Positions 27,659-36,434 of a stretch of DNA of 64,000 bases are shown here, one piece after another. The stretch is taken from contig NZ_JAIUCY010000015.1 of the NCBI RefSeq assembly GCF_020179755.1, positions 23,281-87,280 of the forward strand, written 5' to 3'. Below the pieces are notes generated by a model. That model saw only the letters and a list, made by a program, of their open reading frames with translations, was not told the origin of the DNA and made no database searches. Made by a program: the position numbers and the translations under genes. How positions within the stretch are numbered: position 1 is the first letter of the stretch; each line of letters opens with the position of its first letter. This DNA is from Herbaspirillum sp. alder98. Its GTDB lineage: Bacteria; Pseudomonadota; Gammaproteobacteria; Burkholderiales; Burkholderiaceae_D.

Positions 27659-28693
27659 TCAGAGCATCTTCCACTGGAGTTCTTCGCCGGCCGACAGCGG
27701 CACCACGGTGCTGTCGCCCATCGGCAGCTCGGCGGGAATGGTCCAGCTTTCGCGCTTGAGGGTGATGCTGCCCTGGTTGCGCGGCAGGTTGTAGAAATCA
27801 GGGCCGTTGAAGCTGGCAAAGGCCTCGAACCTGTCCAGCGCATCCACCTGGTCGAACGCCTGCACGTACAACTCCAGCGCGTGCAATGCGGTGTAGCAGC
27901 CAGCGCAGCCACAGGCGTGTTCCTTCAGGCCCTTGGCATGCGGCGCCGAATCGGTGCCGAGGAAGAAACGGGGATTGCCCGACGTGGCCGCCGCGACCAG
28001 CGCCTGGCGATGCGTTTCGCGCTTGAGCACCGGCAGGCAGTAGTAATGCGGACGAATGCCGCCCTTGAACATCTCGTTGCGGTTGTACAGCAGGTGGTGC
28101 GCCGTGATGGTCGCGGCCGTGGGGCCCTCGCCGGCCAGCACGTAATCGGCCGCATCCTTGGTGGTGATGTGTTCGAACACCACCTTCAGCTCGGGCATGG
28201 CGTGACGCAGCGGCTTCATGATGCGGTCGATGAAGACCGCTTCACGGTCGAACAGGTCGATCGCCGGATCGGTCACTTCGCCGTGCACCAGGAACGGCAG
28301 GTCCAGCTCCTGCATCACTTCGAGCGTCTTGTAGCACTTCGACAGATCGGTCACGCCCGCCGCGGAATTGGTGGTGGCGCCGGCCGGATACAGCTTCACC
28401 GCCTTGACGAAGCCGCTGTCGGCGGCGCGGCGGATTTCGTCGGGCGGGGTATTGTCGGTCAGGTACAGGACCATCAACGGTTCGAACTGCATGCCAGCCG
28501 GCAGTGCAGCGAGGATGCGGTCACGATACTGCCCGGCCAAGGCGGTGGTGGTCACCGGCGGCTTCAGGTTGGGCATGATGATGGCGCGTGCAAACTGGCG
28601 CGCCGTATGCGGCAACACGTCGGCCAGCGTCGCGCCATCGCGCAGGTGCAAATGCCAGTCGTCAGGGCGGGTGATGGTGATCTCGTTGCGCAT
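27659..28693 (-). CDS. pyrC: Dihydroorotase, class II
   Basis: Zinc amidohydrolase that closes carbamoyl-aspartate to dihydroorotate in pyrimidine synthesis. 344 residues, matching E. coli PyrC rather than the longer class I enzymes. Metal ligands include [10 protein letters not shown] near the N-terminus, the carbamylated lysine in [26 protein letters not shown] and [10 protein letters not shown]. It seems to share a transcript with coq7. Confidence 0.96.
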   Translation of the reverse strand: MRNEITITRPDDWHLHLRDGATLADVLPHTARQFARAIIMPNLKPPVTTTALAGQYRDRILAALPAGMQFEPLMVLYLTDNTPPDEIRRAADSGFVKAVKLYPAGATTNSAAGVTDLSKCYKTLEVMQELDLPFLVHGEVTDPAIDLFDREAVFIDRIMKPLRHAMPELKVVFEHITTKDAADYVLAGEGPTAATITAHHLLYNRNEMFKGGIRPHYYCLPVLKRETHRQALVAAATSGNPRFFLGTDSAPHAKGLKEHACGCAGCYTALHALELYVQAFDQVDALDRFEAFASFNGPDFYNLPRNQGSITLKRESWTIPAELPMGDSTVVPLSAGEELQWKML

Positions 28694-28806
28694 TGCGATG
28701 TCTTTCTGGTCTGTGTTGGCGTACTGCGGCTGTTCAAGGCCGATATTCTACCGTAGCCGCCGCCCCTTCACCGCTGCCGCGCCACCCCCATTTGATGTCG
28801 GACAAA

Positions 28807-28841
28807 TGAAAAAAGGCCGCCCGCGCAAACGGAACGGCCTT
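28807..28841 (-). terminator. Terminator after gltL
   Basis: On the minus strand AAGGCCG (28841-28835) pairs with CGGCCTT (28819-28813) and is followed by T6. It ends the glutamate transporter operon before the pyrC promoter region. Confidence 0.75.
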
Positions 28842-28878
28842 GTCCGGGCCCGGCTGGCGCCAGGCTCGACGATGCGGC

Positions 28879-29607
28879 TTAGTGGGTAATGATCTTGGCC
28901 AGGAAGTCGCGCGCACGCTCCGAACGGGGCGCAGCGAAGAACTCATCCTTGGCGCAATCTTCAACCACCACGCCCTTGTCCATGAACACGACGCGGTTGG
29001 CCACCTTGCGGGCGAAGCCCATTTCGTGGGTCACCACCATCATGGTCATGCCTTCTTGCGCCAGGCCCACCATCACGTCCAGCACTTCGTTGATCATCTC
29101 GGGATCGAGCGCCGAAGTCGGCTCGTCGAACAGCATCGCGATCGGGTCCATCGACAGCGCGCGCGCAATCGCCACACGCTGTTGCTGGCCACCCGACAGT
29201 TGGCCCGGGAACTTGTCCTTGTGCGCCAGCAGGCCCACGCGGTCCAGGTACTTCAAGCCCTTTTCAGTGGCTTCGTCCTTGCTGCGACCCAGCACCTTGA
29301 TCTGGCCGATGGTCAGGTTGTCGCGAATCGACAGGTGCGGGAACAGCTCGAAGTTCTGGAACACCATGCCAATGCGCGCGCGCAGCTTGGACAGGTTGGT
29401 CTTTGGATCGCCCACCGACACGCCGTCGACGGTGATGACACCCTTCTGGAACGGCTCCAGGCCGTTGACGGTCTTGATCAGGGTCGACTTGCCCGAACCG
29501 GACGGGCCGCACACCACCACCACATCGCCCTTCTTGACCGAGGTCGAGCAGTCGGTCAGAACCTGGAAGCTGCCGTACCACTTGCTGACGTTATTGAGTT
29601 CAATCAT
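28879..29607 (-). CDS. gltL: Glutamate/aspartate ABC transporter ATP-binding protein
   Basis: Cytoplasmic ATPase of the PAAT importer, 242 residues. Walker A GPSGSGKST, Q-loop FQNFELFPHL, signature LSGGQQQR, Walker B AMLFDEPTSALD and the switch histidine in VVTHEMGFA are intact. The ATG at 29607 follows AGGAGAAACAA. Last gene of gltIJKL; 67 bp follow gltK. Confidence 0.95.
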   Translation of the reverse strand: MIELNNVSKWYGSFQVLTDCSTSVKKGDVVVVCGPSGSGKSTLIKTVNGLEPFQKGVITVDGVSVGDPKTNLSKLRARIGMVFQNFELFPHLSIRDNLTIGQIKVLGRSKDEATEKGLKYLDRVGLLAHKDKFPGQLSGGQQQRVAIARALSMDPIAMLFDEPTSALDPEMINEVLDVMVGLAQEGMTMMVVTHEMGFARKVANRVVFMDKGVVVEDCAKDEFFAAPRSERARDFLAKIITH

Positions 29608-29674
29608 TTGTTTCTCCTGAATTTCTGAAATCGTTGGCACCCGCCGCGCGCCGCGGCCGGTGCCGTCATGTGGC

Positions 29675-30370
29675 TTAGCGGATGATGGCGATCTTCTTCT
29701 GGAAGCCCTTGACCAGTTGCGACAGGCCGAAGCTGAGCACGAAGTACACGATCGCGACGAAGATGTACATCTCGACCAGGCGTCCGTCACGCTGCGCAAT
29801 CTTGGATGCGCTGGTGACGAAGTCAGGCACCGAACCCAGCACGTAGACCAGCGACACGTCCTGGAACAGCACGATGGTCTGCGTCAACAGGATCGGCGTC
29901 ATGTTGCGGAATGCCTGCGGCAGCACCACGTTGCCCATCATCTGCCAGTAGTTCATGCCGATCGCATAGCCGGCGAACACCTGGCCGCGCGGGATCGACT
30001 GGATACCCGAGCGCATGATTTCGCAATAGTACGCAGCCTCGAACAGGATGAACGTGATCAGCGCCGACTGGAACGCCCCGACCTGGATCGGTTCGGACGC
30101 GCCGATGATCCACGCGCCGATGAACGGCACCAGGAAGTAGAACCAGAAGATCACCAGCACCAGCGGGATCGAGCGGATCAGGTTGACGTAGGTGGTGGCG
30201 ATGAACGACAGCGGCTTGTTGCTCGACAGGCGCATCATGGCCAGCAGCGTGCCCAGGATGATACCGCCGGCCATCGCCGTGAATGTCAGCACCAGTGTGA
30301 ACTTGAGGCCGGTCGTGAAGAGATAGAACCACGAACGTTCGATGACGTCGAAGTCGAAATTACTGAACAT
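29675..30370 (-). CDS. gltK: Glutamate/aspartate ABC transporter permease GltK
   Basis: Inner-membrane permease of 231 residues with about five membrane helices. The ATPase-contacting EAA-type loop reads EIMRSGIQSIPRGQ then AGYAIGMNYWQMM. TTYVNLIRSIPLVLVIFWFY is characteristic of HisMQ-type permeases. It starts 3 bp after the gltJ stop codon. Confidence 0.93.
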   Translation of the reverse strand: MFSNFDFDVIERSWFYLFTTGLKFTLVLTFTAMAGGIILGTLLAMMRLSSNKPLSFIATTYVNLIRSIPLVLVIFWFYFLVPFIGAWIIGASEPIQVGAFQSALITFILFEAAYYCEIMRSGIQSIPRGQVFAGYAIGMNYWQMMGNVVLPQAFRNMTPILLTQTIVLFQDVSLVYVLGSVPDFVTSASKIAQRDGRLVEMYIFVAIVYFVLSFGLSQLVKGFQKKIAIIR

Positions 30371-30373
30371 GGA

Positions 30374-31123
30374 TCAATGCCCTCCTGCGCTGGAGCTACC
30401 ACTGGAGATATAACCAGGGACAGCCGTGACTCGTTCCAGCAGACGCGCCAGCATCAGCGCAATGATGGAGATGATGAGATAGATGACGGTGGCGCCGGTC
30501 AACGCTTCAAAGGTCTGGAACGTGAACTCGCGCATCGAATAGGTAGCAGCAGTCAGCTCGACCAGGCCGATGGTCAGTGCCACCGAGCTGTTCTTGATGA
30601 TCGCGGCGAACTCGTTGGTCAGGGCCGGGATGATGATCCGGAACGCCATCGGCAGCAGCACGTAGCGATAGGTCTGGGTCGGCGTCAGGCCAAGCGCGGC
30701 GCCTGCCATGCGCTGGCCGCGCGGCAAGGCCTGGATACCGGTGGTCACCTGCACGGCGACCCGCGACGAGGTAAAGAAACCGAGCGCTAGGGCGGCAGTC
30801 ACGAACGAAGCATTGGGCAGGCTCTTGAGCCAGTCGCCAATTGCCGCGGGCAGCAGTTCCGGCACCACGAAGTACCAGAGAAACATCTGCACCAGCAGCG
30901 GAATATTGCGGAACAGTTCCACATAGCCATTGGCAATGCGCACCACCCACGGCTTGGTGGTCGTGCGCAGGGTACCGAAGATGGTGCCCAGGGCCAGCGC
31001 CATGATCCAGGCGAAGATCGCGGTGGCGAGGGTCCATTTCAGGCCCGCCATCAGCGTATCGATGTAGGGGACCCCATCGGGAGACATCTCCCAGAAGATT
31101 CCCCAGTTCCAGTTGTATTGCAT
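30374..31123 (-). CDS. gltJ: Glutamate/aspartate ABC transporter permease GltJ
   Basis: Second permease of the importer, 249 residues. N-terminal YNWNWGIFWEMSPDGVPYID is typical of GltJ; the EAA loop is in VTTGIQALPRGQRMAGAALG; ELFRNIPLLVQMFLWYF follows the HisMQ pattern. It begins the gltJKL transcript segment about 210 bp after gltI, past a hairpin that may reduce read-through. Confidence 0.93.
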   Translation of the reverse strand: MQYNWNWGIFWEMSPDGVPYIDTLMAGLKWTLATAIFAWIMALALGTIFGTLRTTTKPWVVRIANGYVELFRNIPLLVQMFLWYFVVPELLPAAIGDWLKSLPNASFVTAALALGFFTSSRVAVQVTTGIQALPRGQRMAGAALGLTPTQTYRYVLLPMAFRIIIPALTNEFAAIIKNSSVALTIGLVELTAATYSMREFTFQTFEALTGATVIYLIISIIALMLARLLERVTAVPGYISSGSSSAGGH

Positions 31124-31249
31124 AAATGGCCTCGTCTGCGTTTCGAGTCTGTTATGGCGGCGCGGTCACCAGGCAAATGCCGCATCCGCATGTTCCGGTC
31201 ACACCGGGCAGCAAGCGTTACGTCAAGGCAACACCAATTGCGTCCGGTT

Positions 31250-31277
31250 AAACAAAACGGGGGACAGGCCCCCGTTT
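31250..31277 (-). terminator. Hairpin between gltI and gltJ, likely partial terminator
   Basis: AAACGGGGG (31255-31263) pairs perfectly with CCCCCGTTT (31269-31277); on the minus strand it continues into TTTGTTT. Such hairpins after binding-protein genes commonly keep the binding protein in excess over the membrane subunits. Confidence 0.7.
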
Positions 31278-31334
31278 CGTCAAATCAGGCATGGCATGGC
31301 GCAGCAGCTGCATGCGCCATGGCCAATGGCCGAT

Positions 31335-32282
31335 TTACTTCTTCTTGCCCTGGCCCTTTTGGGCTTCTGGCACGGCAGCGTAAGCGGCCGGATCGAACGA
31401 GTCGGTCGGCTTTGCCAGCACTGCTTGCAGTTGCGGGCTCATCGGCACGTTCAGGTTGACGCCCTTCGGTGGGATTGGAGCCTGGAACCACTTGCCATAG
31501 ATCTTCTTGATGTCGTCGCCGGTGTAGACCACGGTCAGCGCGTCATCGACCACCTTCTTGAACGGCTTGTCGCCGCGTGGCAGGATCAGGCCGTACGGCT
31601 CGACCGACAACGCCTCGGTCGACACCTGGTAGTCACCAGGCGCCTTCGAGTTGGCAGCCAGCGACGACAGCAGGATGTCATCCATCACGAACGCTGCAGC
31701 ACGGCCGGTTTCGACCATCAGGAATGCTTCGGCGTGGTCCTTGGCAGCCAGGATGTTCAGGCCCAGGTTGCGTTCGGCGTTGAGCGAAGTGATCTGCTTC
31801 AGGTTCGAGGTACCGGAAGTCGAGACGACGGTCTTGCCCTTCAGGTCGTCCAGCGTCTTCAGGTTGGCGGCCTTCTTCGACAGGAACTTGTTGGCGGTCA
31901 CGAATTCGGTCACCGAGAAGTCAACCTGCTTCCAACGCTCTTCATTGTTGGTAGCCGAGTCGCACGAAATGTCGGTGGTGCCGTTGGCGATCAGCGGGAT
32001 GCGGGTCGCGGAAGTCACGGGAACCATCTTGATGTTCAGCGCGGTCAGGCCCAGCTTCTTCTGGATCGCGGTGGCAGCCTTCAGGCACAGGTCGATCGAG
32101 TAGCCCTGGTAGGACTGCTTGTCGTCAAGGTAGGAGAAGGGAATCGAAGAATCGCGCACGCCCAGCGTCAGGGTGCCGCTGTCCTTGATCTTCTTGAGCC
32201 TGCCGGTGAATTCTTCTGCGTGAACAGAACCCATCAGCACGCTCGCGCCGACCAAAACCCCTGCTAGCTTCAATAACTTCAT
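31335..32282 (-). CDS. gltI: Glutamate/aspartate ABC transporter substrate-binding protein
   Basis: Periplasmic binding protein of 315 residues. A signal peptide of about 22 residues ends SVHA before EEFTGRL. The mature part follows GltI/YbeJ: SGTLTLGVRDSSIPFSYLDD, GYSIDLCLKAATAIQ, CDSATNNEERWKQVDFS and EALSVEPYGLILPRGD. The C-terminus is lysine-rich (GQGKKK). A strong CAGGAGG ribosome site precedes the ATG at 32282. Head of the gltIJKL operon. Confidence 0.95.
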   Translation of the reverse strand: MKLLKLAGVLVGASVLMGSVHAEEFTGRLKKIKDSGTLTLGVRDSSIPFSYLDDKQSYQGYSIDLCLKAATAIQKKLGLTALNIKMVPVTSATRIPLIANGTTDISCDSATNNEERWKQVDFSVTEFVTANKFLSKKAANLKTLDDLKGKTVVSTSGTSNLKQITSLNAERNLGLNILAAKDHAEAFLMVETGRAAAFVMDDILLSSLAANSKAPGDYQVSTEALSVEPYGLILPRGDKPFKKVVDDALTVVYTGDDIKKIYGKWFQAPIPPKGVNLNVPMSPQLQAVLAKPTDSFDPAAYAAVPEAQKGQGKKK

Positions 32283-32760
32283 TGTGTGACCTCCTGGAAA
32301 AATTTTACGTAGTGTACCAAAAGCCCTATTCCAAAAACAGTTATGCCGTCCTTGGGATTTAGGCCTGCTGGCCCTCTTGCCATGCCTCTTCTTGTTATAA
32401 AAGCCACATCTATGCTGGCTTGTTTCATCCTTGCCCGCAGGCTTGTCGTCATCAAGACGATCAGTTCCTGCAGACCTGGCGAAATTCTGGGCAACCATGT
32501 CGGCGGGCGGCATTTTACGACATTGCCGACATTCTGCACTGCACTCTTCATCGGAACGCCTCGCATGTGCGCAATAAACATCATTTGCACATGCATGTCG
32601 ACCGCGCCCCGGGTGGACCGAAGCGCATGTTACCCGAACGATTTCTGTGCAGGCCGACAATGCTTTCATTGCATCGACTGCCCTGCAATATCGGATTGCC
32701 GCAGTCCCCGCCGCGACCCTTCCACTTCAGCAATATCCATGCCAGAAAACCAATAACCCC
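32283..32760. other. 478-bp intergenic region upstream of gltI
   Basis: No gene found on either strand; short frames have no ribosome sites or recognisable products. It should contain the gltI promoter; a TACACT-like -10 element lies about 30 bp before the gltI ribosome site on the minus strand, without a convincing -35. Confidence 0.5.
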
Positions 32761-33684
32761 TTATTGCGCCACCTTGTCGGTCGGGAAGTTGAACGAATCC
32801 CGCAACAGGTATCCCATCGGCAGATTCATCGCCACCCGCCCGGCGCCGGCTGGCGCCTGGAACCAGTGCTGGTAGAGGGCATGGATCTCGCGCGTCGAAA
32901 TCATGCGCACCATCTCGCGATCGACCAGCGCCTTGAACGCCGGATCCTGGCGCATCATCATGGCATAGGGGTCGACCGACAGCGCTTCCCCCACGATCAC
33001 CAGCGCAGCCGGGTCGCTTGCCATGCTGCGATAGGCATACAGCAGTACATCATCCTCGGCATAGGCGTCGACCTCGGCGCGCTGCAGCATGGCCATGGCA
33101 TCGGCTTCGCGATCGAGCTGGCTCCAATGGATATTGAGCAATCCGGAGGCGTCACGCGCCTTGGCATAGGGCACCACCGAACTGCTGCGCACCACCACCA
33201 CGCGCCGATCGCGCAGATCGCGCCAGCTGCGGATACCCGAGTCGCGCCGGACCATCATACGGGTGGTGGTAAAGAAATGGGGAATGGTGAAAGCGAAACG
33301 CTCGCGGCGCGCCGCGTTGTTGGTGGTAGTGCCGCACTCGATGTCGGCCTGGCCATCGGCAATGGCGTCGAAGCGGCCCCGGCTGTCCACCTCAAGATAG
33401 CGCACCTGCATCTGCGGCAGGCGCAATTCGCGACGCAGGGCGTCCGATATCTTGCGGCAGATGTCGATCGAATACCCGACCGGCCGGCCATCTTCGACAC
33501 TAACGAAAGGGAATTGATGCGGGGAGTAGGCGACCACCAGCGTGTTGGTGCGGCGGAGCTTGTCGAGTGTGCTCTCGGCATGCGCCGACAGCGATGCCTG
33601 GCACATGAATGCCAGCACCGCAACAATCCAGCAAGTGCGACGCGCGACCAGCACGCGGCGCACGCGAGCGCGCACACCAACCAC
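32761..33684 (-). CDS. GltI-like amino-acid substrate-binding protein, orphan paralogue
   Basis: A 307-residue periplasmic binding protein related to GltI (SIDICRKISDALRRELRLPQ, IECGTTTNNAARRERFAFT, GEALSVDPYAMMMRQDPAF correspond to GltI segments). The signal peptide has an arginine-rich front and ends SAHA near residue 36. It has no permease or ATPase genes of its own and sits between gltI and glutamate dehydrogenase, so it may feed the GltJKL channel with another ligand or act as a sensor. Ligand unknown. Confidence 0.85.
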   Translation of the reverse strand: MVGVRARVRRVLVARRTCWIVAVLAFMCQASLSAHAESTLDKLRRTNTLVVAYSPHQFPFVSVEDGRPVGYSIDICRKISDALRRELRLPQMQVRYLEVDSRGRFDAIADGQADIECGTTTNNAARRERFAFTIPHFFTTTRMMVRRDSGIRSWRDLRDRRVVVVRSSSVVPYAKARDASGLLNIHWSQLDREADAMAMLQRAEVDAYAEDDVLLYAYRSMASDPAALVIVGEALSVDPYAMMMRQDPAFKALVDREMVRMISTREIHALYQHWFQAPAGAGRVAMNLPMGYLLRDSFNFPTDKVAQ

Positions 33685-33763
33685 ATCTCCTCCCTGACTG
33701 CATGATGCAAGCCGACGATCTTAAGGTGCCGTCGTACTTGCAGAAAGCCCGAACAACTGTCGA

Positions 33764-35056
33764 TTACGGGTACAGGCCCCGCATTTCGCGCGCCTGCAAT
33801 ACGCGGGTACACGCCACGATGAAGGCCGCAGTACGCAGTGACACGTTCTTTTCTTCGGACAGTTGCCACACGGCGGCAAACGCCTCGCGCATGATACGCG
33901 TCAAGCGCAGGTTGATTTCATCCTCGGTCCAGAAAAAGCTCGAAAAGTCCTGCACCCATTCAAAGTAACTGACGGTCACGCCACCCGCATTGGCAATCAC
34001 ATCGGGCACGATCAGCACGCCCTTGTCGCGCAGGATGTCATCGGCCGCCGGCGTGGTCGGGCCGTTGGCGCCTTCCAGGATGATCTTGGCCTTGATCTGG
34101 CCGGCATTGGCTTCGGTAATTTGCTGTTCCAGTGCAGCCGGCACCAGAATGTCGCAGTCGACCGACCAGAATTGGGCACGATCGGTGATCTCGTCTGCAC
34201 CCGCAAAACCCTTCACGCTACCGTTCTGCGCCACGTAGGTCTGCAGTGCGACGACATCCAGGCCACCCGCATTGAAGACGGTGGTGATGTGATCCTGGAC
34301 CGCCACCACACGCGCGCCGGCTTCCGAGAACAAGCGTGCAGCGATGCCGCCGACGTTGCCGAAACCCTGCACTGCAACCTTGGCGTCCTTGATCTCGAGA
34401 TTGCGCTTGGCGGCGGCTTCACAGCCCACCACGAACACCCCGCGACCGGTCGCTTCATGGCGACCCAGGCTGCCACCCAGCGAAATCGGCTTGCCGGTGA
34501 CCACGCCCGACGACGTGCTGCCATGGTTCATGGAATAGGTATCCATCATCCAGGCCATGATCTGCGAATCGGTATTGACGTCGGGTGCCGGAATGTCCTT
34601 GCTGGGCCCGATGATGATGCCGATCTCGCTGGTGTAGCGACGCGTCATGCGCATCAACTCGCCCCGCGAGAGGGTCTTGGGATCAACCCGGATACCGCCC
34701 TTGGCGCCACCGTAGGGAACATTCACCGCCGCGTTCTTGACCGTCATCCAGGCCGACAGGGCCATCACTTCGGACAGCGTCACGTCCTGGTGAAAACGCA
34801 CGCCGCCCTTGCCGGGGCCACGCGAAGTATTGTGCTGGACACGGTAGCCCTCGAAGTGGGCGATGGTGCCGTCGTCGCGCTCGATGGGGACATCCACCAC
34901 CAGGATGCGCTTGGGACGCTTGAGGGTCTCGACCCAGCGCGCCAGCGAGCCCAGGTAGGGCGTGACGCGGTCGATCTGCTCAAGGTAGACGCCCCACGGG
35001 CCGATGCCGTGCGGGACAAGATAGGAAGGCACTTCGTGATTAGGTACGTTCGACAT
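33764..35056 (-). CDS. gdhA: Glu/Leu/Phe/Val dehydrogenase family: glutamate dehydrogenase
   Basis: Interconverts glutamate and 2-oxoglutarate plus ammonia with NAD(P). 430 residues. Catalytic features: [30 protein letters not shown] with the active lysine, APDVNT with the catalytic aspartate, GRGVFVV and the nucleotide motif QGFGNVGG. The ATG at 35056 (MSNVPNHEV) is preferred to an upstream start at 35179. The setting with two glutamate-type binding proteins and a LysR regulator suggests a catabolic role. Coenzyme preference not assigned. Confidence 0.95.
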   Translation of the reverse strand: MSNVPNHEVPSYLVPHGIGPWGVYLEQIDRVTPYLGSLARWVETLKRPKRILVVDVPIERDDGTIAHFEGYRVQHNTSRGPGKGGVRFHQDVTLSEVMALSAWMTVKNAAVNVPYGGAKGGIRVDPKTLSRGELMRMTRRYTSEIGIIIGPSKDIPAPDVNTDSQIMAWMMDTYSMNHGSTSSGVVTGKPISLGGSLGRHEATGRGVFVVGCEAAAKRNLEIKDAKVAVQGFGNVGGIAARLFSEAGARVVAVQDHITTVFNAGGLDVVALQTYVAQNGSVKGFAGADEITDRAQFWSVDCDILVPAALEQQITEANAGQIKAKIILEGANGPTTPAADDILRDKGVLIVPDVIANAGGVTVSYFEWVQDFSSFFWTEDEINLRLTRIMREAFAAVWQLSEEKNVSLRTAAFIVACTRVLQAREMRGLYP

Positions 35057-35360
35057 GATGCAATCGCTCCTTTGGTTTGCCGTGCTGTTCAGTACGTTGC
35101 AAAACCCCGATGCCGATGGCCGCGCAGGCAGGCAAGCGCCAGGGCGAATGCCACAGCACAGTATGCCACCAGAAGCCACCTCGAATAACAGCGAAAAACA
35201 ACGGGAAAATAGCCGTCTAAATCAGCGACGCCATCGTAGCCAGCCGCCTGTACCAAGGCTAATGCTTTGTCTGCATGCAACTATGCATATCGCGCATAAC
35301 CATCCGAGAGAGCCTGTGCTGGCCGCATACAGCTGATTCACCCCTCACTTTCCTGCCTGG
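35057..35360. other. 304-bp intergenic region upstream of gdhA
   Basis: No gene seen. It contains a TATGC...GCATA partial palindrome around 35283-35300, which has the look of a LysR-type site, and the AAAGGAG ribosome site for gdhA. The LysR gene ends just upstream, reading in the same direction. Confidence 0.4.
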
Positions 35361-36344
35361 TCATTCGCGTTTATCGGCGCCCCGCCCTCGCCCGGCAGCT
35401 GCCTTTTGACGCTCCTGGCGGGCTTGATCCTGCTCGACCAGGTATTCCCACAACCGCGCCACGATCGCCTTGCCCGCGCGTTGCGCCGTCGGGCGCTCGC
35501 GATAGAGGCGGATTTCCATCTCGACCTCCCAGTCGGCGGTGGCGCCATCGGCGCGTGCCAGTTGCCGGTTGCGCACCTCGCGCACTACCGAAGATTCGGG
35601 CAGGAAGGCCACACCATGCCCCTCCAGCGCCATCATCTTGAGGCTTTCCGACATGTCTGTCTCGTAGTGTTTTTCCAGATGCAACGGGCGCTTGATGTCG
35701 GCCATCATCAATTCCACCATGCGCCCCAGATAGGCATTGCTGGTGTACGACAGAAACGGCAAAGGCGCGCGCGAGCCGCCCGGAAACACGTAGTCGGGCG
35801 TGCCGTTGCGGTCACAGCGCGAATACGGGCGCAGCGTCTCGGTGCCCATGGTCAGCATGTCGTAGCGGCTGGCATCGAGCTGCACCGGCTGGCGCGGGTG
35901 GTGATAACACAGCAGCAGGTCGCAGCCGCCTTCGACGATGGTCATCACGGCATCATGCACGTTGAGGGCGATGAGACGGGTATTGATCGAGCCGAAACCG
36001 GACTCCAGCGAACTAAGCCACTTCGGCATGTAGGTCAGCGAAAGCGTATGCGGCACGGCAAAATCGACAGTGGTCTGGGCGGTCGGCCGCTTTCCGCGCA
36101 ACAGGGCGCGGGTGTTGTTGATCTGCCCCAGCATCTCGACGGCCTGCTCGTAGAACACTTCGCCGGCCGCCGTAAGACGGGTCGGATAGGAGGTGCGATC
36201 GATCAGGTCGGTGCCCAGCCAGGCCTCGAGCGACTGGATGCGGCGCGAAAACGCCGGCTGCGTGACGTGGCGCAATTCGGCCGAGCGGCTGAAACTGCGG
36301 GTCTCGGCCAGCGACACGAAATCTTCAAGCCATTTGCTTTCCAT
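35361..36344 (-). CDS. LysR-family transcriptional regulator
   Basis: Regulator of 327 residues. N-terminal winged HTH: WLEDFVSLAETRSFSRSAEL then VTQPAFSRRIQSLEAWLG, the standard LysR recognition helix. The effector domain has an uncommon YxxxH-rich stretch (GGCDLLLCYHHPRQPVQLD) and a basic C-terminal tail. It reads toward gdhA on the same strand and is the obvious candidate to control gdhA and/or the adjacent binding protein; that target is inference. Confidence 0.9.
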   Translation of the reverse strand: MESKWLEDFVSLAETRSFSRSAELRHVTQPAFSRRIQSLEAWLGTDLIDRTSYPTRLTAAGEVFYEQAVEMLGQINNTRALLRGKRPTAQTTVDFAVPHTLSLTYMPKWLSSLESGFGSINTRLIALNVHDAVMTIVEGGCDLLLCYHHPRQPVQLDASRYDMLTMGTETLRPYSRCDRNGTPDYVFPGGSRAPLPFLSYTSNAYLGRMVELMMADIKRPLHLEKHYETDMSESLKMMALEGHGVAFLPESSVVREVRNRQLARADGATADWEVEMEIRLYRERPTAQRAGKAIVARLWEYLVEQDQARQERQKAAAGRGRGADKRE

Positions 36345-36434
36345 TGCACGTCCGTTTCTGGTTCTTTTAAATCACGCGAAGGAGCAATTGTGCCGCAGCG
36401 CCGCCGGCAATGCCAGCACCCGCGCCGTGCGGCT

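Noticed and set aside
32283..32669. Minus-strand extension of gltI upstream of the signal peptide
   Set aside because: The signal peptide with its strong CAGGAGG site begins at 32282; upstream codons are intergenic.
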